Positions 1-5,775 of a stretch of 8,462 bases of DNA are shown here, piece after piece (position 1 is the stretch's first letter; the number at the start of each line of letters is the position of its first letter). The translations under genes were made by a program, and so were the position numbers. The notes under the pieces were generated by a model. It worked only from the letters and a program-made list of their open reading frames with translations, ran no database searches and had not been told where the DNA came from. Source of the DNA: Gemmatimonadota bacterium (GTDB lineage Bacteria > Gemmatimonadota > Gemmatimonadetes > Gemmatimonadales > Gemmatimonadaceae); contig PLMM01000280.1 in assembly GCA_003142495.1 (NCBI GenBank), positions 1-8,462 of the forward strand, given 5' to 3'.

Positions 1-2
1 CC

Positions 3-524
3 GACCTGTTGGGCGCCGTCGTCCTGATCTTCATGACGCTCGCCTTCTATCGATTGTTCGCAGGCGTAAACCGGAACCTCGCCGTGCTTGTGGTGATCTT
101 CGGCGGCGTGATGCCGGCGCTGATCTACTTCGTCGGCGTGGTGAGCGACTTCGGCACGTTGATCATGGTGCGCGGCGCCGACTTCCTGTTGGTATTCGAC
201 AAACCGCAGCGCGATGCGCTGGCTGAGCTCTTTCTCAAGCTGCGCGACGGGCAGAACACAGCCGCCGAGATGTTGTGGGGAGTGTGGCTTTTCCCGCTTG
301 GCGCGCTCGTGTACAGATCGCGCTTCATGCCGCGCTTCCTTGGAGTGTGGCTGGCGCTCGGCGGCGTCGCCTACGTCGCGCTGAGCCTCACCGGCGTGTT
401 GTGGCCTGCGTATCAGAGCACGGTGTTCACGTACTCGCAGCCGGCAACATTCGGCGAGATCGCGCTCGTGCTGTGGTTGGTGATCAGGGGGGCAGCGCCG
501 ATATCGCCGGAAGAGAGAGCCTAG
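3..524 (+). CDS. DUF4386-type multi-pass membrane protein, 3' part only
   Basis: This is an integral membrane protein of unknown biochemical role. The reading frame is open at the left edge, so the N-terminus lies outside the window. A TTG at position 9 is in frame but sits inside a hydrophobic stretch and is unlikely to be the real start. The 173 visible residues hold about five hydrophobic segments: the first 15 residues, then stretches around VVIFGGVMPALIYFVGVV, MLWGVWLFPLGALVY, FLGVWLALGGVAYVALSL and FGEIALVLWLVI. The order and the LFPLGALVYRSRFMPRFLG-like segment match my memory of DUF4386 proteins, which are usually about 220-240 residues. The stop TAG lies in the same CTAG that ends the opposing GNAT remnant. 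Family assignment is fairly secure; function is not known. Confidence 0.8.
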   Translation, partial: DLLGAVVLIFMTLAFYRLFAGVNRNLAVLVVIFGGVMPALIYFVGVVSDFGTLIMVRGADFLLVFDKPQRDALAELFLKLRDGQNTAAEMLWGVWLFPLGALVYRSRFMPRFLGVWLALGGVAYVALSLTGVLWPAYQSTVFTYSQPATFGEIALVLWLVIRGAAPISPEERA

Positions 525-717
525 CCAGGCAGTATTCCGGCGCGGTGCGGCTGGTTCGGCGGAAGGTCGAGCAAGAGCGACACCGTGGCGACGAGATAGT
601 CGCCGTCCCACGCGCCGAGCACGATCTGCCGTTCGCGACGACGTCCGTCAGCATCGTACCGAGCGCCTCGCTGATGTTCGGCGAGGCGCTCAGGGTTTTG
701 ATCTCGATCTCGGCCAT
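521..717 (-). pseudogene. Decayed GNAT-family N-acetyltransferase, internally deleted, frameshifted and truncated
   Basis: Two GNAT-like pieces lie in different frames. From the ATG at 717, residues 1-30 end in GTMLTDVVANG, which resembles the first helix of many GNAT enzymes. From about 634 the reading continues one frame over as RQIVLGAWDGDYLVATVSLL, followed by LDLPPNQPHRA and then a TAG at 523. That second piece is the usual beta2-beta3 hairpin plus the PPNQPHRA turn. The roughly 25-35 residues normally between the two pieces are missing. Everything after PPNQPHRA is also missing, including the acetyl-CoA binding R/Q-x-x-G-x-G/A loop, so the product cannot be an active enzyme. It begins 13 bases after the stop of the upstream minus-strand gene, so it was probably once part of that transcript. 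A sequencing error could explain a shift but not both losses. Confidence 0.72.
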
Positions 718-730
718 GTCGCCGGGCGAA

Positions 731-1111
731 TCAGGCTCGGCGGATCGTGCGGACCCGCGCGTCGGACGCGTCGTCGAGGCGGAGTGGCGGGCGCCCGGAC
801 TCCTCGTGGTGCGTGCTCGCTTCGGTGCCGCGGCGGTGATACGGAACGAGATCTTCGCCGAGCACGACGAGGGTGCGCGTGACCACCGTGCTGGCGAGGG
901 GCTCGGGAATTCCCATCACGCGCACGTACGTCTCGATCGCGCGATCGAAGGGAAGGTCCTCCGCGAGGTTATCTACGAACATGAGCGCGTTCTCGACGTG
1001 GGCCTGCACGATCGACTCCTCCGCGCGGGCCTGCGCGAGGCGCAATCGCTTGTCGGCGGACGGATTGAGCTTTCTGGAAAATATTCGTTCAGGGAACAGC
1101 TGACCCAACAT
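731..1111 (-). CDS. Hypothetical protein, 126 residues, mainly helical
   Basis: I do not recognise this protein. I chose the ATG at 1111 because GGAG lies six bases upstream; a TTG at 1123 in the same frame would add four residues but would place that GGAG inside the gene. The central part, about residues 20-90, reads as amphipathic helices (AQARAEESIVQAHVENALMF, then DRAIETYVRVMGIPEPLAST and VVTRTLVVLGEDL). The C-terminal 35 residues are rich in Arg, His, Glu and Asp and look disordered. There is no signal peptide, membrane segment or cysteine. It is followed after a 19-base stop-to-stop spacing region by the GNAT remnant, so the two may have formed an operon. It is intact and has coherent coding character, but the function is unknown. 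Confidence 0.6.
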   Translation of the reverse strand: MLGQLFPERIFSRKLNPSADKRLRLAQARAEESIVQAHVENALMFVDNLAEDLPFDRAIETYVRVMGIPEPLASTVVTRTLVVLGEDLVPYHRRGTEASTHHEESGRPPLRLDDASDARVRTIRRA

Positions 1112-1372
1112 GCTGTGCTCCAATTCTAAAGTTCGTGCGCTTCGGTGGAGAGCGAATTCCGGTACTCAATGGGCATGGTGCGTACCACCAAGTCTTACCC
1201 CACCTATTAAACGACGGAGACCCTCCTCCCGGCACCAATTGTATCATTCAATGCCTGCACGGTCCATACGGCACTTCGGGCACTGGAGTGTCACCCGGCA
1301 TGTAAACGCTGCTGTGCAACTTTTTGTTCGATCCGGCAGAACGACCGCATAACTCTATCGATACAAGGTGCT
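1112..1372. other. Divergent intergenic region, no gene seen
   Basis: This 261-base gap lies between a minus-strand hypothetical gene and the plus-strand oxidoreductase gene, so it should hold promoters for both. Its base composition is visibly less GC-rich than the flanking genes. An ORF reading rightward from 1110 to 1352 has no RBS and gives a protein of no recognisable character, so I treat the stretch as noncoding. I found no convincing operator or RNA structure apart from a short GGTG/CACC inverted repeat near 1176-1188. Confidence 0.6.
1324..1353 (+). promoter_or_regulatory. Possible sigma70-type promoter for the MDR oxidoreductase gene
   Basis: TTGTTC at 1324-1329 and CATAAC at 1348-1353 are separated by 18 bases. 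They lie about 20 bases before the GTG start, with AAGG at 1365-1368 as a short-spaced ribosome binding site. The -10 match is weak, so this is tentative. Confidence 0.3.
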
Positions 1373-2338
1373 GTGAAGGCTCTACGCTTTGATCGCTTCG
1401 GCAGCCTGGACGCGCTGCAACTCGTTGACGTGGACACGCCCGTTCCCGGCGAGAGCGAGGCGCTCGTGCGCGTGCGTGCCGCCGGCCTGAATCCGAGCGA
1501 CGTGAAAAATGTGCTCGGACGCTTTCACGACACGACGCTGCCGCGTACGCCCGGGCGCGATTTCGCCGGCGTCGTAGAGAGCGGACCGGAGGAGTGGATT
1601 GGGCGCGAGGTGTGGGGCACGGGATCGGAGCTCGGCTTCTCGCACGACGGCACGCATGCGGAGTACGTGCTGATTCCCGTGAGCGGGCTGACGCTCAAGC
1701 CCGTGTCGCTGTCGTTCGCGCTCGCCGCGAGCTGTGGCGTGCCGTACACCACCGCGTGGAACGCGCTGCGCCGCGGGGGACTCGTGGTCGAGGATCGGCG
1801 GCTCGTGGTGATCGGCGTCGGCGCCGTGGGGAGCGCCGCGATCGCGCTCGCGCGCATCCTCGGCACCACGAAGATCGTCGCCGCGGTGCGCGAAGCCGAT
1901 CTCTCGCCCGAGCTGCGCCGCTCGGGGCCGCCGCTCGTGCTGTTGAGCGACGCGAAAAAATTCGCCGCGGATGTGCGCGAGCACTTCGCGGGCGGCGCCG
2001 ACCTCATCTTCGACACGACGGGATACTGGGTGGACGCGTCGGTGGGAGCGATCGCGGAGTTCGGGCGGATAGCAACGATCGCTGCACCGAAGGACGGACA
2101 CGTGCACTTTCCGCTGCTCGATCTCTATCGGATAGGCGGCGTGCTCGTGGGGGTGAACTCGCTTCTGTACGACGTGGAGGCGTGCGCCGAGATGCTCGAG
2201 CCGATAGGGAAGGCGTTCGACTTGGGCGAGATGCCGCCGCCGGCTGCCGTGCGCGAGATCCATTTGGAGGACGGGCCGGCGGCGTATCGTGCGATCGACG
2301 CGGGGAGCTCGGAGAAGGTCGTGTTCGTGATGCCCTGA
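1373..2338 (+). CDS. MDR-superfamily zinc-independent alcohol dehydrogenase / quinone oxidoreductase
   Basis: This is a cytosolic NAD(P)H-dependent oxidoreductase of the medium-chain dehydrogenase/reductase superfamily, most like quinone oxidoreductases and enoyl-type reductases. The 321 residues match the usual length. The N-terminal GroES-like domain carries AAGLNPSDVKNVLGRF (about 36-51) and GRDFAGVVE (61-69), both typical of the family. The Rossmann domain has the dinucleotide-binding motif GVGAVG at 148-153 after a hydrophobic beta strand. The structural four-Cys zinc lobe and the catalytic Cys/His zinc ligands of classical alcohol dehydrogenases are absent, which places it with the zinc-independent branch. 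The GTG start at 1373 is supported by the family-typical MKALRFDRFG beginning and an upstream AAGG. It is transcribed alone and converges on the VKOR gene, with 14 bases between stops. The substrate cannot be told from sequence. Confidence 0.88.
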   Translation: MKALRFDRFGSLDALQLVDVDTPVPGESEALVRVRAAGLNPSDVKNVLGRFHDTTLPRTPGRDFAGVVESGPEEWIGREVWGTGSELGFSHDGTHAEYVLIPVSGLTLKPVSLSFALAASCGVPYTTAWNALRRGGLVVEDRRLVVIGVGAVGSAAIALARILGTTKIVAAVREADLSPELRRSGPPLVLLSDAKKFAADVREHFAGGADLIFDTTGYWVDASVGAIAEFGRIATIAAPKDGHVHFPLLDLYRIGGVLVGVNSLLYDVEACAEMLEPIGKAFDLGEMPPPAAVREIHLEDGPAAYRAIDAGSSEKVVFVMP

Positions 2339-2352
2339 GGCTCGAGGGGCCG

Positions 2353-2787
2353 CTACGAAATCGCGGCGCGCTGCACGGCGCGGAGGTCGGCCAGGCTCAC
2401 CGCGAGGATCGCCACCCAGAGGAGCGCCGACGTCACGCACCAGATGCAGATGGCGTGAATTACAAATAGCTCGAGATAGGTGAGCCACCCGGAGAAGAGC
2501 ACGCTCCACCCCGAGATCGCGACGAGCGCGCGCGCGATCGGGACGCTCGCTTGGCGCGACTCGGTGCTACCAACCATCGCGATCGCGAGCAGCGCGATGC
2601 AGGCCGCGAGTCCCCACGTCGCGATCGGGATGCCGAAGAGCATCGACCACTTGCTCGTGTTCACCGTCTCGCACGAGCCGATCGAGCAGCTCAGCACACC
2701 GATCACGCCGACCTTGTACAGCGTGAGATAGAGCGCTATTCCAACACCAACCAGTGCGAGCAAGACGAGCAGCTGCCGCCTGCTCAC
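2353..2787 (-). CDS. Vitamin K epoxide reductase (VKOR) family membrane protein, DsbB replacement
   Basis: This four-helix inner-membrane protein should reoxidise a periplasmic DsbA-like partner and pass electrons to quinone. It has 144 residues, typical of a bacterial VKOR domain without a fused thioredoxin. Hydrophobic helices lie at about 5-24, 52-72, 83-104 and 109-132. The CxxC active site is CIWC at 114-117, in the last helix. The shuttle pair is Cys34 and Cys39 (CSIGSC), in the first periplasmic loop, followed by the family signature ETVNTSKWS with Ser45 and then GIPIATWG. The GTG start at 2787 shares the bases GTGA with the stop of the DsbA-like gene, which indicates translational coupling. 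The partner thioredoxin encoded immediately upstream makes the assignment strong. Confidence 0.92.
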   Translation of the reverse strand: MSRRQLLVLLALVGVGIALYLTLYKVGVIGVLSCSIGSCETVNTSKWSMLFGIPIATWGLAACIALLAIAMVGSTESRQASVPIARALVAISGWSVLFSGWLTYLELFVIHAICIWCVTSALLWVAILAVSLADLRAVQRAAIS

Positions 2788-3530
2788 TTCGTGGTGCTCT
2801 TCTTTGCTGCGGTGGTATCCGGCTTTGCGGGAGCGGCGGCGGGCGCTGCGGCCGGTGCTTCCTTCGTTGCGCTGTCGACGTATGCCTTGAACACGTCGTA
2901 GCTCATCGCGCCCGGGATCATTCGCGTGCCGATCACGAACGTCGGCGTCGACTGCACCTTGCGTCGCGCGCCCTCCGCCTGATTCGCGAGAATGCGCGGC
3001 TGGTGCGTCTGCTCGTCGAAGCACTTCTCCCACGTGTCGGCGTTCATGCCGAGCGCCTTCACGTAGCCCTGGAAGATCTTCTTCGGATTGTCCGTGGCCT
3101 CGCCGTTCCACTCGGGCTGATTGCGGAAGAGCTCATCGTGCATCTCCCAGAACTTCCCCTGGTCCGCAGCGCACGCGGCGGCGTTCGAGGCCGCCATCGT
3201 GTTCTTGTGCATCGGCAGCGGATAGTCGAAGAAGCGATAGCTCGCCAGGCCGCTGTTCACGATGCGTGTGCGCACGTCCGGCTCCGTGATCACGGAGAAG
3301 TTTCCGCACGCCGGGCACTCGAAGTCCGCGAACTCCATGATCTGCACCGGAGCGTTCGGGTTGCCCATGAGATAGCCCTCGGCCGTGGCGGCCGTGATCG
3401 GCGCGACGGTGACGTTGGCTCGCTGATGCGGCGCGCGCGCTGCGCGCACGATGAGGATCGCGCCAGCCACGACGACGAGTGCGACTACGACGTAGAAGCG
3501 CTGCGACGAGTTGCCGCGCTGCTTGCTCAC
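2784..3530 (-). CDS. Membrane-anchored DsbA-like thiol:disulfide oxidoreductase
   Basis: This protein should introduce disulfides into exported proteins and be reoxidised by the VKOR encoded next. From the GTG at 3530 it has 248 residues. A basic N-terminus precedes a single membrane segment at about 12-29 (RFYVVVALVVVAGAILIV). The thioredoxin fold with a DsbA helical insert then carries the active site CPAC at 72-75 (context FADFECPACGNF) and the cis-proline motif TPTF at 195-198. Two further cysteines, about 120 and 170, may form a second disulfide in the insert. The tail after about 220 is Ala/Pro/Lys-rich and probably disordered. An in-frame ATG at 3578 would give 264 residues, but those extra codons run inside the preceding gene. 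The GTG at 3530 forms a GTGA overlap with that gene's stop, as at the VKOR junction, so I prefer it. Confidence 0.9.
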   Translation of the reverse strand: MSKQRGNSSQRFYVVVALVVVAGAILIVRAARAPHQRANVTVAPITAATAEGYLMGNPNAPVQIMEFADFECPACGNFSVITEPDVRTRIVNSGLASYRFFDYPLPMHKNTMAASNAAACAADQGKFWEMHDELFRNQPEWNGEATDNPKKIFQGYVKALGMNADTWEKCFDEQTHQPRILANQAEGARRKVQSTPTFVIGTRMIPGAMSYDVFKAYVDSATKEAPAAAPAAAPAKPDTTAAKKSTTK

Positions 3531-3832
3531 CACGCGGGGTCGTCGTCCTCGTCCGCCGTCCATTCCTTTGTCTGCCATTGGCTCTCGCTTCTGATTTGGG
3601 CGTCACCCACGATTCGCCGGTTTTCGGCGATGTCGGGGGTGTCGTATGTTGCGCGCACTTCGTAGTGAAACAGCTCGCTTCGGATGTCGCCGATGCGCTT
3701 GGTCAGCTCGCCGGCGTAGCGCAGCAGCTCGCCGCGCCCATCAAGCTCGCCGATGCGCGCGGCCAACTCGCGCAACAGAGCCTCGAGCTTGCGCGCTCGT
3801 TTGTCGTCGTACGTTTCTTCGGATTCCGACAT
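3527..3832 (-). CDS. Small charged helical protein, first gene of the DsbA/VKOR operon
   Basis: I do not recognise a named family. The 101-residue product has no signal peptide, membrane segment or cysteine. Residues about 9-57 (KRARKLEALLRELAARIGEL onward) have regular hydrophobic spacing with many Lys, Arg and Glu residues and probably form a coiled coil or helical hairpin. The C-terminal 30 residues end in an acidic tail, EWTADEDDDPAW. I chose the ATG at 3832 because GAGG lies seven bases upstream; a longer frame to 3928 begins in low-quality sequence that runs through the divergent promoter region. The stop overlaps the GTG of the DsbA-like gene by four bases, so the two are likely translated together. 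The context suggests a cytosolic role tied to the redox operon, but no function can be read from the sequence. Confidence 0.72.
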   Translation of the reverse strand: MSESEETYDDKRARKLEALLRELAARIGELDGRGELLRYAGELTKRIGDIRSELFHYEVRATYDTPDIAENRRIVGDAQIRSESQWQTKEWTADEDDDPAW

Positions 3833-3939
3833 GCTGCTGCCTCGTATGGAGCACGACCCGCACACTCGGCCGTTCCTTGGCGTCGCTCTGGAATTCCCGA
3901 AAGCTACCGGGAGTCCGATGTTGCGCAAGCAACTTGCGG
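3833..3939. promoter_or_regulatory. Divergent promoter region between redox operon and hydrolase gene
   Basis: These 107 bases must carry the minus-strand promoter of the redox operon and the plus-strand start signals of the hydrolase gene. I could not pick out a clear -35/-10 pair for either direction. The region has two small inverted repeats: TCCCG (3895-3899) with CGGGA (3908-3912), and the hairpin at 3924-3938 described separately. Either could be an operator. Confidence 0.4.
3924..3938 (+). repeat. Inverted repeat (6-bp arms, 3-base loop) directly before the hydrolase start codon
   Basis: CGCAAG at 3924-3929 and CTTGCG at 3933-3938 are perfect inverted arms around CAA, one base before the ATG at 3940. 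The left arm also lies within the self-complementary octamer TTGCGCAA (3921-3928). In RNA this would occlude the usual ribosome binding region; in DNA it could be a small operator. There is no good Shine-Dalgarno sequence here, so the structure may matter for initiation. Confidence 0.45.
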
Positions 3940-4818
3940 ATGCTGTACTTTTCTCTTTCCCCGACCCCTTCGGAGCAACACATCCAAGCCGACATCCTCC
4001 GAATTCCGGCCGGCGGCGGAGCCCTGCACGTCGAGCGATTCGGACACGGGGGACAGCCCGTGCTGCTCATCCACGGCTTCCCGACGTCGAGCTTTCTCTG
4101 GCGAGCGATCGCGCCGCGTCTCGCGGAATCGGGGCACACCGCGCTCGCGATCGATCTTCTCGGCTACGGCGAGTCCGATCGACCGCTCGACGGCGATTAC
4201 TCGATCGCGGCGCAGGCGGAGCACATCGACCGCGTGCTGACGGCGCTCAGGATTCCCCGCGCGGTGGTCGTGGGGATCGACGCGGGGGGCGGGGTCGCGC
4301 AGCGGCTTGCGGTGACGAGGCCGACGCGTGTGAGCGCGCTGATGCTGATCAATAGCGTCGGCTTCGACGAGTGCCCGGCGCGCGACGTGAAGGTGGTGCA
4401 GCGCGAGACAGCGCGCTTCGCCTTTCGGCTGACGCAGGGAATGCTCGGGGCCGCGCAGCTGCTCAGGCGCGTGCTCGAGGGGAGCGTGGCGGACCGGGAG
4501 CGCATGCCTGCGCGCCTCGTGGCGCGTTATCTGGCGCCATATGTGGGCACCGAAGGGGTTACGCACCTCCTGGAAGTGGCGCGGGCACTGAGGGCGGAGG
4601 ACGTTGCCGACCTCGCGCTAAAGACTATCGCGGTTCCGACGACAATAGTCTGGGGGGAGGCTGATCAGTGGCTCGACAGCGGCATGGGCGAGAGGCTCCA
4701 GCGAGCGATCCCCGGGAGCGTGCTCGTCAAGTTGCCAGGCGTCGCGCGACTCGTCCCCGAGGAGTCACCAGAAACGCTCACGCAATTGATCGATGAGCTC
4801 GTTCGACGCGCCATTTGA
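3940..4818 (+). CDS. Alpha/beta hydrolase, dehalogenase/epoxide-hydrolase-like, catalytic His replaced
   Basis: This is a cytosolic alpha/beta-hydrolase fold protein of 292 residues, the usual length. The oxyanion-hole motif HGFP is at 45-48 after the strand PVLLI. The sequence DLLGYGESDRP (72-82) is a family hallmark. The nucleophile elbow reads VVGIDAGGG with Asp114, as in haloalkane dehalogenases and epoxide hydrolases, not the Ser of esterases; Ala follows where those enzymes usually have Trp. A helical cap spans about 145-215. The acid-loop strand TTIVWGEADQW has Asp242. The last motif, normally PGxGHxxPEExPE, reads PGVARLVPEESPE, so Arg270 (codon CGA) stands where the catalytic His should be. 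The enzyme may be inactive or altered. The start is the only in-frame ATG near the fold's beginning and lacks a clear RBS; the same frame stays open upstream to 3646, which looks like antisense of the neighbouring operon. Confidence 0.85.
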   Translation: MLYFSLSPTPSEQHIQADILRIPAGGGALHVERFGHGGQPVLLIHGFPTSSFLWRAIAPRLAESGHTALAIDLLGYGESDRPLDGDYSIAAQAEHIDRVLTALRIPRAVVVGIDAGGGVAQRLAVTRPTRVSALMLINSVGFDECPARDVKVVQRETARFAFRLTQGMLGAAQLLRRVLEGSVADRERMPARLVARYLAPYVGTEGVTHLLEVARALRAEDVADLALKTIAVPTTIVWGEADQWLDSGMGERLQRAIPGSVLVKLPGVARLVPEESPETLTQLIDELVRRAI

Positions 4819-4936
4819 GCGCACCTGGAACGCCGGGGTACTCCATGCGCGTTATACTCTAATAATCGCTCGGTTTTGCTGGAATGGCAGAGCGAAAACG
4901 CTTATATTTGCAGGACTTCCACACCCAACAGGATGC
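4819..4936 (+). promoter_or_regulatory. Intergenic leader of the 94-residue protein gene
   Basis: This 118-base gap is clearly richer in A and T than its surroundings. TATACT at 4853-4858 and TATATT at 4903-4908 are good -10 candidates, but neither has a well-spaced -35 box; TTGCTG at 4876-4881 lies 21 bases before the second. A short perfect hairpin, AGCG-AAAA-CGCT (4891-4902), abuts the second candidate. There is probably one promoter here; which box is used is unclear. Confidence 0.35.
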
Positions 4937-5221
4937 ATGGCCAACAACATTAGAACCCGACGCAAAGAAGTGAGCGTTCCAACGCCGTTCGAGCAAGCAC
5001 GAGATGAGATGTTCCAGCAGGTGATTCGTTGTGGAGTTCCGCAGTCGACGCCTGAGCACCAGGAAGAGTGGTTCACCGAAACGATGGCGTACCTTGGGGA
5101 TCGCTATCACGAGCTGTCGAAGGAGGAGCTGACCGAGCTCCGTACGCTGGGCCTTCGTTTCTCGCAGCCGCCGAAGTCGCGAATCGAGAGCGAGCCAGCA
5201 ATCGCCGCGACCGCAGCCTGA
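4937..5221 (+). CDS. Small conserved-looking protein of unknown function, 94 residues
   Basis: I do not recognise a named domain. The product is soluble and mostly helical, with the core TPFEQARDEMFQQVIRCGVP followed by EHQEEWFTETMAYLGDRYHE and then KEELTELRTLGLRF. Acidic and aromatic residues are spaced as in a small helical bundle. There is one cysteine in the core, and the last 15 residues are Ala-rich and loosely ordered. I took the ATG at 4937 with AGGA just upstream, although the spacing of three bases is short. A GTG at 4970 in the same frame would give 83 residues starting MSVPTPFEQ and is a real alternative. The gene is transcribed alone and ends 30 bases before a strong hairpin terminator, which supports it as a true expressed gene. 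No function can be inferred. Confidence 0.72.
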   Translation: MANNIRTRRKEVSVPTPFEQARDEMFQQVIRCGVPQSTPEHQEEWFTETMAYLGDRYHELSKEELTELRTLGLRFSQPPKSRIESEPAIAATAA

Positions 5222-5251
5222 TCTCCGAACTGCCTGCACTTTGACCCACCG

Positions 5252-5273
5252 CCCCCGCGCTTCGGCGTGGGGG
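5252..5273. terminator. Strong hairpin terminator with UUCG tetraloop
   Basis: CCCCCGCGC (5252-5260) pairs with GCGTGGGGG (5265-5273), with one G-U wobble, around the very stable loop TTCG closed by C-G. The plus-strand tail is TTCGTTC, only moderately U-rich. It lies 30 bases after the stop of the 94-residue gene and 19 bases past the stop of the opposing secreted-protein gene, so it may serve both directions. Confidence 0.82.
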
Positions 5274-5292
5274 TTCGTTCATCCGGGAGCTT

Positions 5293-5775
5293 CTACGGCG
5301 CGCGACGGAGTCCCGCGCCTATGCGCACGCCGCCGCCGAAGCCCGCCTCGATGAACGGGATCGCATGTTTCCATCTCGGCGCGTTCACGCCGGCGACGAC
5401 GATCGCCACGGCGCGCCAATCGGGCCCACGATCATAGCGCGCGCCAATGCCGCCGCCGGCGTACGGCGACCAGCGCATCCGGTGCTGCGGATCGATGAGG
5501 AAGTGCACGATCGCATCGGCGCGAGCACTGATGTCGCTCCCGGAGCCGCTCGCGAACGACGGCCCGGCGCCGGCGGCGATCTCGAGATGCATCGCGGGCG
5601 AGATCGCGATGTCGGCGCCGAGTGCGCCCTGGAGCGCGCTGCGATGCGCGACGATCGCGTCAAGGCGCGCCTCGGGCTCGATGCGAGGGGACTGGGCTTG
5701 CGCTCGTGCCACTGTCGCGACGGCGAGCATCGCGATTGCGATTGCTGCCGCAGTGCACCCTGTACCGCGCTTCAC
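5293..5775 (-). CDS. Small secreted or outer-membrane protein, 160 residues
   Basis: This is an exported protein of unknown function. The N-terminus is a clear signal peptide: MKRGTG, then a hydrophobic Ala-rich core (about 8-22), then a cleavage site near ARA-QAQ at 25/26. A Cys at position 7 is too early and badly placed for a lipobox. The mature part has repeated Gly and alternating polar/hydrophobic stretches, such as ISPAMHLEIAAGAGPSF, WSPYAGGGIGARYD and AIPFIEAGFGGGVRIGAGLR. These look like beta strands of a small barrel or porin-like fold. I chose the GTG at 5775 because it starts the signal peptide exactly and shares GTGA with the stop of the phosphatidyltransferase gene. Upstream codons in this frame, up to 6312, are antiphase reading of that gene. 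The role, and why it is coupled to lipid synthesis, are unknown. Confidence 0.75.
   Translation of the reverse strand: MKRGTGCTAAAIAIAMLAVATVARAQAQSPRIEPEARLDAIVAHRSALQGALGADIAISPAMHLEIAAGAGPSFASGSGSDISARADAIVHFLIDPQHRMRWSPYAGGGIGARYDRGPDWRAVAIVVAGVNAPRWKHAIPFIEAGFGGGVRIGAGLRRAP

Noticed and set aside
275..1129. Long plus-strand open frame of 284 codons
   Set aside because: It overlaps three better-supported genes on both strands, and its Arg/Ala-rich product is typical antisense reading of GC-rich DNA.
1110..1352. 80-codon plus-strand frame in the intergenic region
   Set aside because: It has no RBS, no recognisable protein character and sits where divergent promoters are expected.
2333..2348. 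Possible terminator CCCT/AGGG between the convergent oxidoreductase and VKOR genes
   Set aside because: The stem is only four bases with no T-run on either strand.
1382..2509. 375-codon minus-strand frame opposite the oxidoreductase
   Set aside because: The product is Arg/His-rich and low in complexity, and the plus strand carries a clear MDR protein with all expected motifs.
2788..3111. N-terminal extension of the VKOR frame up to 3111
   Set aside because: The added residues are out-of-phase reading of the DsbA-like gene; VKOR begins naturally at the GTGA overlap.
3646..3939. N-terminal extension of the hydrolase frame
   Set aside because: The extra 98 residues are Arg- and Cys-rich antisense of the small operon gene and its promoter; the fold starts after 3940.
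4882..4902. Sigma54-like promoter (TGGCA followed by GC) before the 94-residue gene
   Set aside because: The GG and GC elements are 12 bases apart, not the 10 required.
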